Shown here piece after piece: positions 1 through 5,702 of a DNA stretch of 8,912 bases (position 1 is its first letter; every line of letters starts with the position of its first letter). The stretch lies in contig JAVRLS010000040.1 in NCBI GenBank assembly GCA_031961205.1, positions 1 to 8,912 of the forward strand, read 5' to 3'. The DNA comes from JAVRLS01 sp031961205 (GTDB lineage: Archaea > Thermoplasmatota > Thermoplasmata > Thermoplasmatales > Thermoplasmataceae). The position numbers and the translations under genes were made by a program. The notes below the pieces were generated by a model. It ran no database searches and was not told where the DNA came from. It saw only the letters and a program-made list of their open reading frames with translations.

Positions 1-379
1 GAATAAGTTCAGATCTGCTCCTGTAGAATTCAATGTAATATCCATTTTTTTCTGCTTTGTTATGTTTCGTCATCTCTGAGAATATTTCACCAATACTTTC
101 GGATCGTTCCTCCCAGTTTTTCAATCTGTATCTTGCATATTTTCCTCCCGGCAGAGATATTTCTTCAAGCCCTTCTATGCTTTTATACGCATCTGCTTCA
201 AAGCAGGCGAGATATTCGGTACCGCCATCGCCCTCACGTGAAAGGCCATAGAATTTCATCCCTTTCAAACTTTCCAGCTTGCTTTCAAGCCGGTTGAAGG
301 ATTCTTCAGCACCATTCGTTCCCGTTTCTGATCTCACGCATAGAAGCCTTAAAGGACCAAAATCGATCAGTGTATCCAT
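1..379 (-). CDS. GyrI-like effector-binding domain protein (partial, 3' end outside window)
   Basis: My translation from the ATG at 379 runs open to the window edge for 126 codons and starts MDTLIDFGPLRLLCVRSETG. The pattern fits the GyrI-like/AraC effector-binding fold: an N-terminal strand with a short helix (about residues 24-40, EESFNRLESKLESL), a central strand pair including the 'GTEYLACFEAD' region, an 'SLPGGKYARYRL' segment (about 75-86) typical of the 'ipaGkYa.f' strand, a helix, and a closing 'GYYIEFYRSRSEL' stretch matching the usual 'lEiY' ending. The domain binds small hydrophobic or cationic ligands. No helix-turn-helix precedes it, so it is a stand-alone binder rather than a full transcription factor. 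A TATA-like element sits about 25 nt before the ATG, suggesting a leaderless message. It is divergent from the membrane-protein gene at 520; a shared role is only a guess. The fold call is fairly good; the ligand is unknown. Confidence 0.72.
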   Translation of the reverse strand, partial: MDTLIDFGPLRLLCVRSETGTNGAEESFNRLESKLESLKGMKFYGLSREGDGGTEYLACFEADAYKSIEGLEEISLPGGKYARYRLKNWEERSESIGEIFSEMTKHNKAEKNGYYIEFYRSRSELI

Positions 380-399
380 ATCAATGCATATAAAGGAAA

Positions 400-408
400 A
401 ATTTAAAA
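400..408 (-). promoter_or_regulatory. TATA box for the GyrI-like gene
   Basis: On the minus strand this reads TTTTAAATT, centred about 25 nt before the ATG at 379. That is the expected distance from an archaeal TATA box to a transcription start at or next to the start codon. No Shine-Dalgarno motif is seen, which fits a leaderless transcript. Confidence 0.5.
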
Positions 409-420
409 CTACCGTGCAAA

Positions 421-476
421 TTTATATATTTATTATATAGCATATAATCTTAGAAGCATGGATTTATTATTATATA
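421..476. promoter_or_regulatory. AT-only promoter region between divergent genes
   Basis: This stretch is almost pure A/T, with several overlapping TATA candidates (421-430, 433-438, 442-447, 463-476). It must contain the promoter for the plus-strand gene at 520, but which TATA is used cannot be decided by eye. The nearest one (463-476) would start transcription about 490-500, leaving a 20-30 nt leader, so this gene is probably not leaderless. Confidence 0.4.
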
Positions 477-484
477 TGGATTAA

Positions 485-523
485 ATGTACTTATGGGCAA
501 AATCACTCAGTGAAAAAAAATGA
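485..523 (+). promoter_or_regulatory. possible 12-codon leader ORF overlapping the next start
   Basis: ATG at 485 opens a 12-codon frame (MYLWAKSLSEKK) whose TGA stop overlaps the ATG of the downstream membrane-protein gene as ATGA (520-523). This is the arrangement used for translational coupling. It could be chance: the ORF is tiny and its use depends on which upstream TATA box is active. A weak GTGA (510-513), matching part of the archaeal anti-Shine-Dalgarno complement, lies 6 nt before the ATG at 520. Confidence 0.2.
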
Positions 524-1341
524 CAGTGGTATTCAATTTACTGGCAATCCTAAAATTCCTTCCGCAGTACATCGTTTCAACAGCTTTTGCTCTATTGATT
601 CTTGATTATATGCTGAAACACGATCCATCCAGACCCCGCTTTTATCTTAAATACAGGACGGTCAGGAATGGATTTTCAATTTTCAACACCAGGATGGATT
701 TTTCATCTGTGGTATTCGATATGAAGATCGATTCCTATAAGAATGGAAATACATTTTATTCCAATATTGAAAAAAAAGAGTATTCAGAACCTGCCATTGA
801 TCTTCTGCCTGAAAGACCGATTACCGCATTCAATAAATATGATGTCTCCGATAATGGTTTTTACCTGTTATTCTCCATTCTATTCATTATATCCACATGG
901 TTTCTTATATTCATTCTAACAACACCATATAGAAGCATAGTTTCAATCCTTCCAGGATGGGACAGCAGCATAAACTACATTCTGGTGATAGTGCTGGCCC
1001 TCGGGCTGCTGGAAGGATCCATATCCTATATCTTTTTTATACACAGGGAAACCAGAATCCTGATTTATGTTATCATAGGAGTTATCGTTCTGGTAAATGG
1101 CGTGACTTTTCTTCCCGGCTTTGGCTGGGTAAACTTCATAGGCCTGGAAGCAAGAATTGTATACCAGGTTATCATCAGTTTTTCTGCATCCGCAATCTCC
1201 TACCTTATTTATGAAACCGGCGGCAAGGAGAAAGATTTTGAAATCTTTGAAATAAGCACCGGTCTTGCCTATTCCGCCTTCCTTGTTCTGGCCGTATACA
1301 GTTTGATTCAAAAAATGATATATTTTGGTCTATTGCGCTGA
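520..1341 (+). CDS. Unrecognised membrane protein, about six TM segments
   Basis: I do not recognise a family. The 273-residue protein has one hydrophobic segment near the N-terminus (about 4-29). A polar stretch of about 80 residues follows (31-112), with many aromatic residues and a region rich in Asp/Asn/Lys. Five more hydrophobic segments lie at about 113-135, 151-174, 179-198, 211-232 and 245-268. There is no cleavable signal peptide pattern, no ATP-binding motif and no conserved charged pair inside the helices that would suggest a known transporter. The ATG at 520 is preceded by a weak GTGA motif and overlaps the stop of a possible 12-codon leader ORF. The gene converges on the decarboxylase gene at 1480, with a hairpin between them. 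An integral membrane location is well supported; the function is unknown. Confidence 0.8.
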   Translation: MTVVFNLLAILKFLPQYIVSTAFALLILDYMLKHDPSRPRFYLKYRTVRNGFSIFNTRMDFSSVVFDMKIDSYKNGNTFYSNIEKKEYSEPAIDLLPERPITAFNKYDVSDNGFYLLFSILFIISTWFLIFILTTPYRSIVSILPGWDSSINYILVIVLALGLLEGSISYIFFIHRETRILIYVIIGVIVLVNGVTFLPGFGWVNFIGLEARIVYQVIISFSASAISYLIYETGGKEKDFEIFEISTGLAYSAFLVLAVYSLIQKMIYFGLLR

Positions 1342-1422
1342 CAAAATAATGGCAATGAGGATCCTGTTTTCTCCGATACGAATTGGAAGATCAGTGCACA
1401 GCTAGCTATCGCGACAGATAAT

Positions 1423-1452
1423 TTTGCATGTTCCGGCATTTTTGAATGCAAA
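1423..1452. terminator. hairpin between convergent genes
   Basis: TTTGCAT (1423-1429) and ATGCAAA (1446-1452) form a perfect 7-bp inverted repeat with a 16-nt loop. It lies in the 138-bp space between two converging genes, where a bidirectional 3'-end signal would be expected. The stem is AT-rich and weak, so it may act only together with the T-runs nearby. Confidence 0.35.
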
Positions 1453-1468
1453 GGCCTGTTTATTCTAT

Positions 1469-1477
1469 TAAGAAAAA
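1469..1477 (-). terminator. T-run terminator of the decarboxylase gene
   Basis: On the minus strand, 2 nt after the TAA stop (1482-1480), the sequence reads TTTTTCTTA. Archaeal RNA polymerase commonly terminates on such oligo-T stretches without needing a hairpin. Confidence 0.45.
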
Positions 1478-1479
1478 GG

Positions 1480-2577
1480 TTACGCATTATCTTTTGTGCT
1501 GTTCACAAAATACCCTTCAGCCTCTTCAATAAATTTTTCCGAAACCTGGTTTTTATTGGTTCCGGGTATCTTCCCCCAGATGTGGGTAAAACCGAATTGT
1601 GACAGGAACATTTCAATTATATTCTTCTCTTCTGACATAAGCACAATGCTCGGCCCGGTATCCATCGAATAGTAAATGCCATCGTATTTTTTCCTGAATT
1701 CCCTGATTGCATTAAGCACAGAAATGCTTTCCCTGGATATGACAATGTCCCCGGCCGACATAAGAACAGCATGCATAATCCTTGTATCCTCTTCAGCAGC
1801 ACTCATGATACTTTTCATACTGAACTGGTTCTCTATCAGTCTCTCTATCAGATCTATCTGATAAGCTTCCCATGCCCTGTAAAATGGTGATTTGATGGCT
1901 GCACGATGGGCGCTTTCAGTTTTGTAATCGGCCATAAGAGGAATGGCTGCAAAGAAGAAATGCGAGGTATCCACGGGAAGCCTGAACGCATAGGATTCCG
2001 AAGGCAGTATTCCCCTCCAGGACCTCCAGAATGAAACCCCGCCGGAAACGGATCTGGATCCGGATCCGGAAACAAGTCTTGCTATGGATGAAACAAAGGA
2101 AGTATCATTCACTGCATCATCCCCGAAGGTGCATCTGACTATTGACCTGGCAGTTGCAGCAGCAATTGCGGCCGATTCTCCAAGACCCTTTGCCTCGCCG
2201 TACCTTCTTTCCCGCTTTATATAAAAGTGGAATGAACCTTTTATGCCGTATGTATCCTTGAATATAGAAAGCGCCTTTATGGCACGTGCGGTGTATTTCT
2301 CATCGCTGATGCCATCCATGATGACATGATCCGATCCTTTTCCTTCAGAATATACGCAGGCGCTCAATGCCCTGGAGAAATCCGTATTGAACGAAATGGA
2401 AGGAAAATTAGCTATATTGTAGGTTTCATCGTAGTATCCCAGGAATTTGACCGCACCCGTTATTGGATCGCCAGAACCATAAAAAACAGTGCCGGGCTTT
2501 AAATCGATATCATGCTGCAGCGGCTTGTTGAAAAATCTCTTCGAATTAAGCCAGGATATTATCTGATCGAATCCCAC
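1480..2577 (-). CDS. Predicted mevalonate 3,5-bisphosphate decarboxylase (GHMP/diphosphomevalonate decarboxylase family)
   Basis: The 365-residue protein belongs to the GHMP-fold family of diphosphomevalonate decarboxylases (MDD). The substrate-site triad of MDD is kept: Lys44 in AVKFLGYYDE (MDD 'IKYWGKRDE'), Arg175 in SGSGSRS (MDD 'SGSACRS') and Asp306 in YYSMDTGPS (MDD 'FDAGPN'). The Thermoplasma mevalonate 3-kinase, the other paralogue in this group, has lost this triad, so a decarboxylase is favoured. The ATP loop is altered: GLGESAA at 131-137 has Glu134 where MDD has the first Ser of 'GLASSAA'. This fits the ATP-independent bisphosphomevalonate decarboxylase of Thermoplasmatales, which makes isopentenyl phosphate for lipid synthesis. 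The start is GTG at 2577; the ATG at 2579 is out of frame and stops after six codons. The triad lysine lies about 25 residues further in than in bacterial MDD. A TATA box 25 nt upstream implies a leaderless message. The alternative is an ordinary MDD. Confidence 0.8.
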   Translation of the reverse strand: MGFDQIISWLNSKRFFNKPLQHDIDLKPGTVFYGSGDPITGAVKFLGYYDETYNIANFPSISFNTDFSRALSACVYSEGKGSDHVIMDGISDEKYTARAIKALSIFKDTYGIKGSFHFYIKRERRYGEAKGLGESAAIAAATARSIVRCTFGDDAVNDTSFVSSIARLVSGSGSRSVSGGVSFWRSWRGILPSESYAFRLPVDTSHFFFAAIPLMADYKTESAHRAAIKSPFYRAWEAYQIDLIERLIENQFSMKSIMSAAEEDTRIMHAVLMSAGDIVISRESISVLNAIREFRKKYDGIYYSMDTGPSIVLMSEEKNIIEMFLSQFGFTHIWGKIPGTNKNQVSEKFIEEAEGYFVNSTKDNA

Positions 2578-2597
2578 ATACTGATAACAGGAATATG

Positions 2598-2605
2598 CAT
2601 AAAAA
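2598..2605 (-). promoter_or_regulatory. TATA box of the decarboxylase gene
   Basis: The minus strand reads TTTTTATG here, centred about 24-25 nt before the GTG start at 2577. This spacing supports the GTG as a leaderless start. Confidence 0.45.
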
Positions 2606-2668
2606 CATTCCCGGCCACGGTTCCGGACATAAAAAAAGTTAATCTACGTATACACAATCACCCGTAAG

Positions 2669-2944
2669 TTGAAAGGATCGGCTTATAGAAAGCGATACAT
2701 TATCGTGAGGGGTGAGAGGAATTCCCTTGATCCCATTATAATAGCTGTTTATAAGAAGTTTGGATGCAAGATCAGGTACAGAAACGAACGCTATTGCATA
2801 ATCCTGGCAAACCAGTTAAACAAGGATGCTGTTATATCATTCATTTCCGGGTACAGGGGCAATTATGAAACAGTAAAGACATGCGGAACTATCCTGAAGT
2901 GCAAGAAAATACTGAAAAAGATTGAACCTATCAATGCTTATTAA
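2669..2944 (+). CDS. rnp2: Probable RNase P protein component 2 (Pop5/Rnp2)
   Basis: The 91-residue basic protein matches the layout of archaeal Pop5, a subunit of the tRNA 5'-end processing ribozyme. It has an N-terminal RKRYIIV (7-13) like the family's 'kRYIaF'. A helix containing 'IIIAVYKKFG' follows, then strands with 'RYCIILANQLNKDAVISFIS' where Pop5 has 'giiRc.r..v..v..al'. The C-terminal CGTILKCKKILKK resembles the hallmark 'SGTikr.kr'. It is shorter than usual (about 120 residues), mainly at the N-terminus. The start is TTG at 2669. The frame is open back to 2633 but offers no ATG or GTG, and the next in-frame GTG (2705) would remove the conserved RYI strand. No strong TATA lies at -25. 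It is divergent from the decarboxylase gene across 91 bp. The match is by pattern only, so another small RNA-binding protein is possible. Confidence 0.6.
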   Translation: MKGSAYRKRYIIVRGERNSLDPIIIAVYKKFGCKIRYRNERYCIILANQLNKDAVISFISGYRGNYETVKTCGTILKCKKILKKIEPINAY

Positions 2945-3287
2945 AACGAATTGCACACTGATCTTTACAGCAGCCATGGCATTTTCGTGTTATCTTTCAT
3001 CCCTATACTGGCGATAGCATTCAATCCGGAACTGCAAAATAATTTATTCGAATATAACTGTCATAGAACGGATGATCTCATAAAATTAACTCCAGGATTT
3101 ATCCATTATTGCCTTTAAGAAATGCTTCAATCATGTTTCATTATGATGGTTTGCATAAAATGGCGACTGGGGAATAGCCCGGTGGATAATGGTATCATTG
3201 CCTTAAGTGGATCCGGAAATTCATGATTTAAATTAATTTAGTGCATCAAATTAAAAAGATTATAATAAGAATGCGGTATTCTTATCT
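2945..3287. other. 343-bp gap without a confident gene
   Basis: No rRNA, complete tRNA, RNase P RNA, SRP RNA or clear C/D-box RNA is seen. The frame of the preceding rnp2 gene stays open after its TAA for 57 codons (2945-3115, stop 3116-3118) and then for 35 more (3119-3223, stop 3224-3226). The first stretch contains a hydrophobic run (GIFVLSFIPILAIAF). Neither piece has a good start signal or recognisable similarity. The last 70 bases are AT-rich and hold the promoter of the thioredoxin gene. Confidence 0.5.
3259..3266 (+). promoter_or_regulatory. TATA box of the thioredoxin gene
   Basis: ATTATAAT is centred about 25-26 nt before the ATG at 3288. An A-rich stretch (AATTAAAAAG) just upstream could serve as the TFB-recognition element. 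The position implies a leaderless transcript. Confidence 0.5.
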
Positions 3288-3629
3288 ATGGCCTGTGTCA
3301 AAGACATAGATTATACCGGTCTCAAAGAACTTATTGAGAAGCAGGACACTTTTGTGATTGATCTTTGGGCCGAATGGTGCCATCCCTGCAAACTTATGAT
3401 GCCCCTCTATGAGGAACTCTGTGAATCCACATCCTCATGCGCATTTTACAGGATAAATGTCGACGAAAACAGCCAGATCATAGATTTGCTTAACGTTAAC
3501 AGTATACCGAGAATCATAATATTCGTCAATGGCGTTAAATCGTGGGAAATGAAGGGTCTGCAGAGGGAAAACCGTTTCTATGAGATCAGGTCAAGGATAC
3601 CCTGCGATAGCAGCGGAGAGAGTCTTTGA
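3288..3629 (+). CDS. Thioredoxin-family protein with CHPC active site
   Basis: This 113-residue single-domain thioredoxin fold acts in the cytosol as a thiol-disulfide exchanger. Strand 'FVIDLWAEWC' leads into the redox motif W30-C31-H32-P33-C34-K35, which is CHPC instead of the standard CGPC. The following helix carries 'LMMPLYEEL', and 'YRINVDEN' (54-61) is the family's 'vdvDen' strand. The cis-proline is in SIPRIIIF (Pro74), usually 'PT..lF'. 'NGVKSWEMKGL' (81-91) is the 'G......G' closing strand and turn. Cys3, Cys45, Cys51 and Cys107 are extra to the active site. No signal peptide is visible. The gene has its own TATA box and a T-run after the stop, so it is monocistronic. Redox partner and substrate cannot be told from sequence; His in the CxxC usually shifts a thioredoxin toward a more oxidising potential. 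Confidence 0.88.
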   Translation: MACVKDIDYTGLKELIEKQDTFVIDLWAEWCHPCKLMMPLYEELCESTSSCAFYRINVDENSQIIDLLNVNSIPRIIIFVNGVKSWEMKGLQRENRFYEIRSRIPCDSSGESL

Positions 3630-3638
3630 TTTTCTTTC
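3630..3638 (+). terminator. T-run terminator after thioredoxin
   Basis: TTTTCTTTC begins immediately after the TGA stop, an oligo-T signal of the type that ends archaeal transcripts. The next gene has its own TATA box at 3669, which supports termination here. Confidence 0.45.
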
Positions 3639-3668
3639 ATATTCATGTGGCAATGAACCGGTTATATG

Positions 3669-3677
3669 TTTTATAAT
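3669..3677 (+). promoter_or_regulatory. TATA box of the UbiB-family gene
   Basis: TTTTATAAT is centred 25 nt before the ATG at 3698. It is a near-consensus archaeal TATA element at leaderless spacing. Confidence 0.55.
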
Positions 3678-3697
3678 GATGATACATTAACGGTTAG

Positions 3698-5227
3698 ATG
3701 AAACACATCCGTCTGAAGGAAATGCATGTACTGATGCGGATTTATCCGGTTTTCCGGCGGTATATCAGGGACAGGAAGAGGGCAGAAGATGACAGCGGCT
3801 GGGATTACCAGGTTGAGGATCATGGCGAAAAGGCCGTGGCCGCGTTCATGGATCTGGGGCCCACCTTCATAAAACTTGGCCAGATCCTGTCCGCCAGGCC
3901 GGATCTGCTGCCAAAGGAGTACCTGAAGCCCTTCAGGAAGCTTCAGGACAGAGTTGATCCTGATCCCTTCGATTCGGTCCGTTCTGTCATAGAAAAATAC
4001 ACAGGGAACATAGATACAGTTTTTGATTCCTTCGATAAGAATGCAATTTCCGGAGCGTCACTTGGCCAGGTCTACAGGGCTGTTTACAGGGGCAAAGAGG
4101 TTGCCGTAAAGGTAAACAGGCCCGGCATCGAGAATATACTCAAGGAAGATCTGACCGTGATCAAGAGGCTACTGAGGCTTGCCAGGGGCAGGATTGATAA
4201 TTTCCTTTACATGAGCATTGAAAGCGTTATAATGGATTTCAATACCCGGATATTCGATGAGATTGATTACCGGAAGGAAGCCCGGAACATGGAAAGAATA
4301 AAAGAGAACTTAAAAAATTACGATAGAGTCGTAATTCCCGGGATCCTGAACGAGATATCGGGAAAGGAAGTCCTCGTGATGGAATACGTTCCCGGGATAA
4401 AGATAGATGATATTGCTGAACTTGATCGATCCGGGATAGACAGGAAGAAACTCGCCTCAAGTGTCGATCTTATCTTCATGCGTATGCTGCTGAAGAACGA
4501 TATATTCCATGCGGATCCACATCCGGGGAACCTATCGGTCATGCCGGATGGGACCCTGATAATATATGATTTCGGAATGGTGGGCTACATAAATGATGAT
4601 ATGCGCTTCCGCCTTCTTTCGCTTTATGATGGCCTCGTGAACCGGGATCCTGATGAGATCATCGATACACTCCTTGCCCTGAACGCCCTTTCACCGGCTG
4701 CTAACCGCAGCATAGTGAGGCAGGGTATAGAGATGGCAATGTCCGGTTTCTACGGGAGGGGCGTGGATGATCTTGAGGTGAGGGAACTCCTTGATGTTGC
4801 CAACGACGTGATATTCCAGTTTCCATTCAGGCTGCCCAGAACGCTTGTCCTGTACATGAGGATGACATCCATCCTTGAGGGACTATGCAAGGAGCTTGAT
4901 CCGGATTTCAAGTTCATAAAGGTTTTGCAGAAGATTCTTTATGATGAGGGCCTCATACAGGACCTTTACAGGAAGCAGCTTGAAAGCTTTTTTTCGGAAA
5001 CATTGATCGCCGTCGAAAAAGGGATACAGGCGATACCCCTGATAAAGAGAAAGCTCGAGTCTGAGGGCGAGGTAAGGAAGGACAGGAGTTATAAGGTTCC
5101 GGCTTCAATATTCCTCGGTTTTCTTGCGTTTTCGTTCTTTTACATGATCGGGAAGATGCCCGTGCTATTCTTACCGCTTATAATCCTGGATATAATCATG
5201 TTCGTATACGTTATGGCAAAAAAATGA
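3698..5227 (+). CDS. ubiB: ABC1/UbiB (COQ8-like) atypical kinase
   Basis: The 509-residue protein carries the complete UbiB signature. The KxGQ motif is K59-L60-G61-Q62 within FIKLGQILSARPDLLP. The alanine-rich loop that replaces the kinase glycine loop is SGASLGQVYRA (118-128). The ATP-site lysine is K138 in VAVKV, followed by FDEIDYRKEA (186-195). The catalytic loop is HADPHPGNL (271-279), and the metal-binding DFG is at 291-293. The C-terminus (about 470-507) forms two hydrophobic segments separated by GKMP, the usual membrane anchor. In bacteria and mitochondria the family supports ubiquinone synthesis, probably by ATP-driven handling of lipid intermediates rather than protein phosphorylation. 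In archaea the target is unproven; menaquinone or isoprenoid lipids are plausible. The gene is monocistronic with its own TATA box, and ends 14 bp from the convergent hsp20 gene. Family assignment is firm; the biochemical role is not. Confidence 0.92.
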   Translation: MKHIRLKEMHVLMRIYPVFRRYIRDRKRAEDDSGWDYQVEDHGEKAVAAFMDLGPTFIKLGQILSARPDLLPKEYLKPFRKLQDRVDPDPFDSVRSVIEKYTGNIDTVFDSFDKNAISGASLGQVYRAVYRGKEVAVKVNRPGIENILKEDLTVIKRLLRLARGRIDNFLYMSIESVIMDFNTRIFDEIDYRKEARNMERIKENLKNYDRVVIPGILNEISGKEVLVMEYVPGIKIDDIAELDRSGIDRKKLASSVDLIFMRMLLKNDIFHADPHPGNLSVMPDGTLIIYDFGMVGYINDDMRFRLLSLYDGLVNRDPDEIIDTLLALNALSPAANRSIVRQGIEMAMSGFYGRGVDDLEVRELLDVANDVIFQFPFRLPRTLVLYMRMTSILEGLCKELDPDFKFIKVLQKILYDEGLIQDLYRKQLESFFSETLIAVEKGIQAIPLIKRKLESEGEVRKDRSYKVPASIFLGFLAFSFFYMIGKMPVLFLPLIILDIIMFVYVMAKK

Positions 5228-5248
5228 ATGCCATGAAATGTTCATTCA
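5225..5248. terminator. inverted repeat carrying the stop codons of both convergent genes
   Basis: TGAATG (5225-5230) pairs with CATTCA (5243-5248) across a 12-nt loop. The left arm contains the TGA of the ubiB-like gene and the right arm the TGA of hsp20 on the other strand. It could be a minimal shared 3'-end signal, but 6 bp is short and no oligo-T run follows on either strand. Confidence 0.25.
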
Positions 5249-5616
5249 ACCTCAACTGAATGCACATTCTTCGTCTTCATTCTCACTGTAAGGACGCCTT
5301 CCGCATATTTTGCACTCATCTCCCCGGCATCAACCTCCATTGGCAGCTTTACGACCTTGAATACATTGTCGATTCTCTGGTCAAGGTATACTCTTTCATA
5401 CTTGCGGTCCCTTGACGCTGAAATCGTAAGGACGTCTTTATCCACGGTTACCTTTATGTCTTTCTTGCTGAAACCGGCAATTTCAGCTTCGACAACCAGA
5501 TCCTGGCCGTCCTGGAAAACTGAGACCGGCGGATATATGAACGATGACACTTCCCTTATGGAATTTCCCATGTTTTTCATAAACTCGTTTGTAAAAAACC
5601 TGACAGGTGTGTACAT
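5242..5616 (-). CDS. hsp20: Small heat-shock protein, Hsp20/alpha-crystallin family
   Basis: The 124-residue ATP-independent holdase chaperone is of typical archaeal size. A short N-terminal arm (1-28) is followed by the alpha-crystallin domain: PPVSVFQDGQDLVVEAEIAGFSKKD region (29-53), VLTISASRDRKYERVYL (62-78) and the hallmark AKYAEGVLTVRM (102-113, family 'A.y.nGvL.v.'). The C-terminal tail HSVEVE ends in V121-E-V123, the V/I-x-V/I motif that docks into a neighbouring subunit when oligomers form. The ATG at 5616 is fixed by a strong TATA box 25 nt upstream (TTTTTAAATA), so the message is probably leaderless. The upstream 200 bp hold palindromic sequences that may be a heat-shock operator. 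The gene follows meaB on the same strand, but the 199-bp gap and its own promoter argue against one operon. Confidence 0.92.
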   Translation of the reverse strand: MYTPVRFFTNEFMKNMGNSIREVSSFIYPPVSVFQDGQDLVVEAEIAGFSKKDIKVTVDKDVLTISASRDRKYERVYLDQRIDNVFKVVKLPMEVDAGEMSAKYAEGVLTVRMKTKNVHSVEVE

Positions 5617-5636
5617 AATGTATAGATGTAGAACAG

Positions 5637-5647
5637 ATATTTAAAAA
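5637..5647 (-). promoter_or_regulatory. TATA box of hsp20
   Basis: The minus strand reads TTTTTAAATAT with its core centred about 25 nt before the ATG at 5616. A purine-rich GGAAATC just upstream could be the TFB-recognition element. Confidence 0.6.
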
Positions 5648-5680
5648 TTGATTTCCGGCTGAGCTACAATCCGGTACACG

Positions 5681-5702
5681 ATTCCATGGAATGCAGTGCA
5701 TT
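5681..5702. promoter_or_regulatory. overlapping palindromes upstream of hsp20 (candidate operator)
   Basis: ATTCCATGGAAT (5681-5692) is a perfect 12-bp palindrome. It overlaps AATGCAGTGCATT (5690-5702), a perfect 6+6 dyad around one base. The cluster lies about 35 bp upstream of the hsp20 TATA box. A second TATA-like element (minus strand GGTATTTATAGG, 5710-5721) is placed so that transcription would begin inside the cluster. Two joined dyads look like a binding site for dimeric regulators. No known archaeal heat-shock motif is recognised in them. Confidence 0.35.

Noticed and set aside
118..128. UbiB alanine-rich loop substitution (SGAS, residue numbers within the UbiB-like protein) as evidence of altered kinase activity
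   Set aside because: Ser/Gly variants of this loop are frequent in archaeal and bacterial members, so it is not a special feature.
57..251. 64-codon plus-strand frame at the left end
   Set aside because: It is the antisense shadow of the GyrI-like gene, whose minus-strand translation has the family pattern and a TATA box at the right place.
943..1311. 122-codon open frame on the minus strand
   Set aside because: It is antisense to the hydrophobic half of the membrane protein; no promoter or family motif. The sense frame gives coherent TM segments.
3166..3240. tRNA-like string 'TAGCCCGGTGGATAATGGTATC' as a possible tRNA 5' half
   Set aside because: It resembles a D-arm, but the following bases form no anticodon stem, there is no T-loop 'GGTTCRANNCC' and the acceptor ends do not pair. 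A degenerate tRNA remnant cannot be excluded, but nothing supports it.
5655..5680. minus-strand 'TGTAGCTCAGCCGG' resembling a tRNA D-arm upstream of hsp20
   Set aside because: It is followed directly by the AT-rich hsp20 promoter; no other tRNA elements are present.
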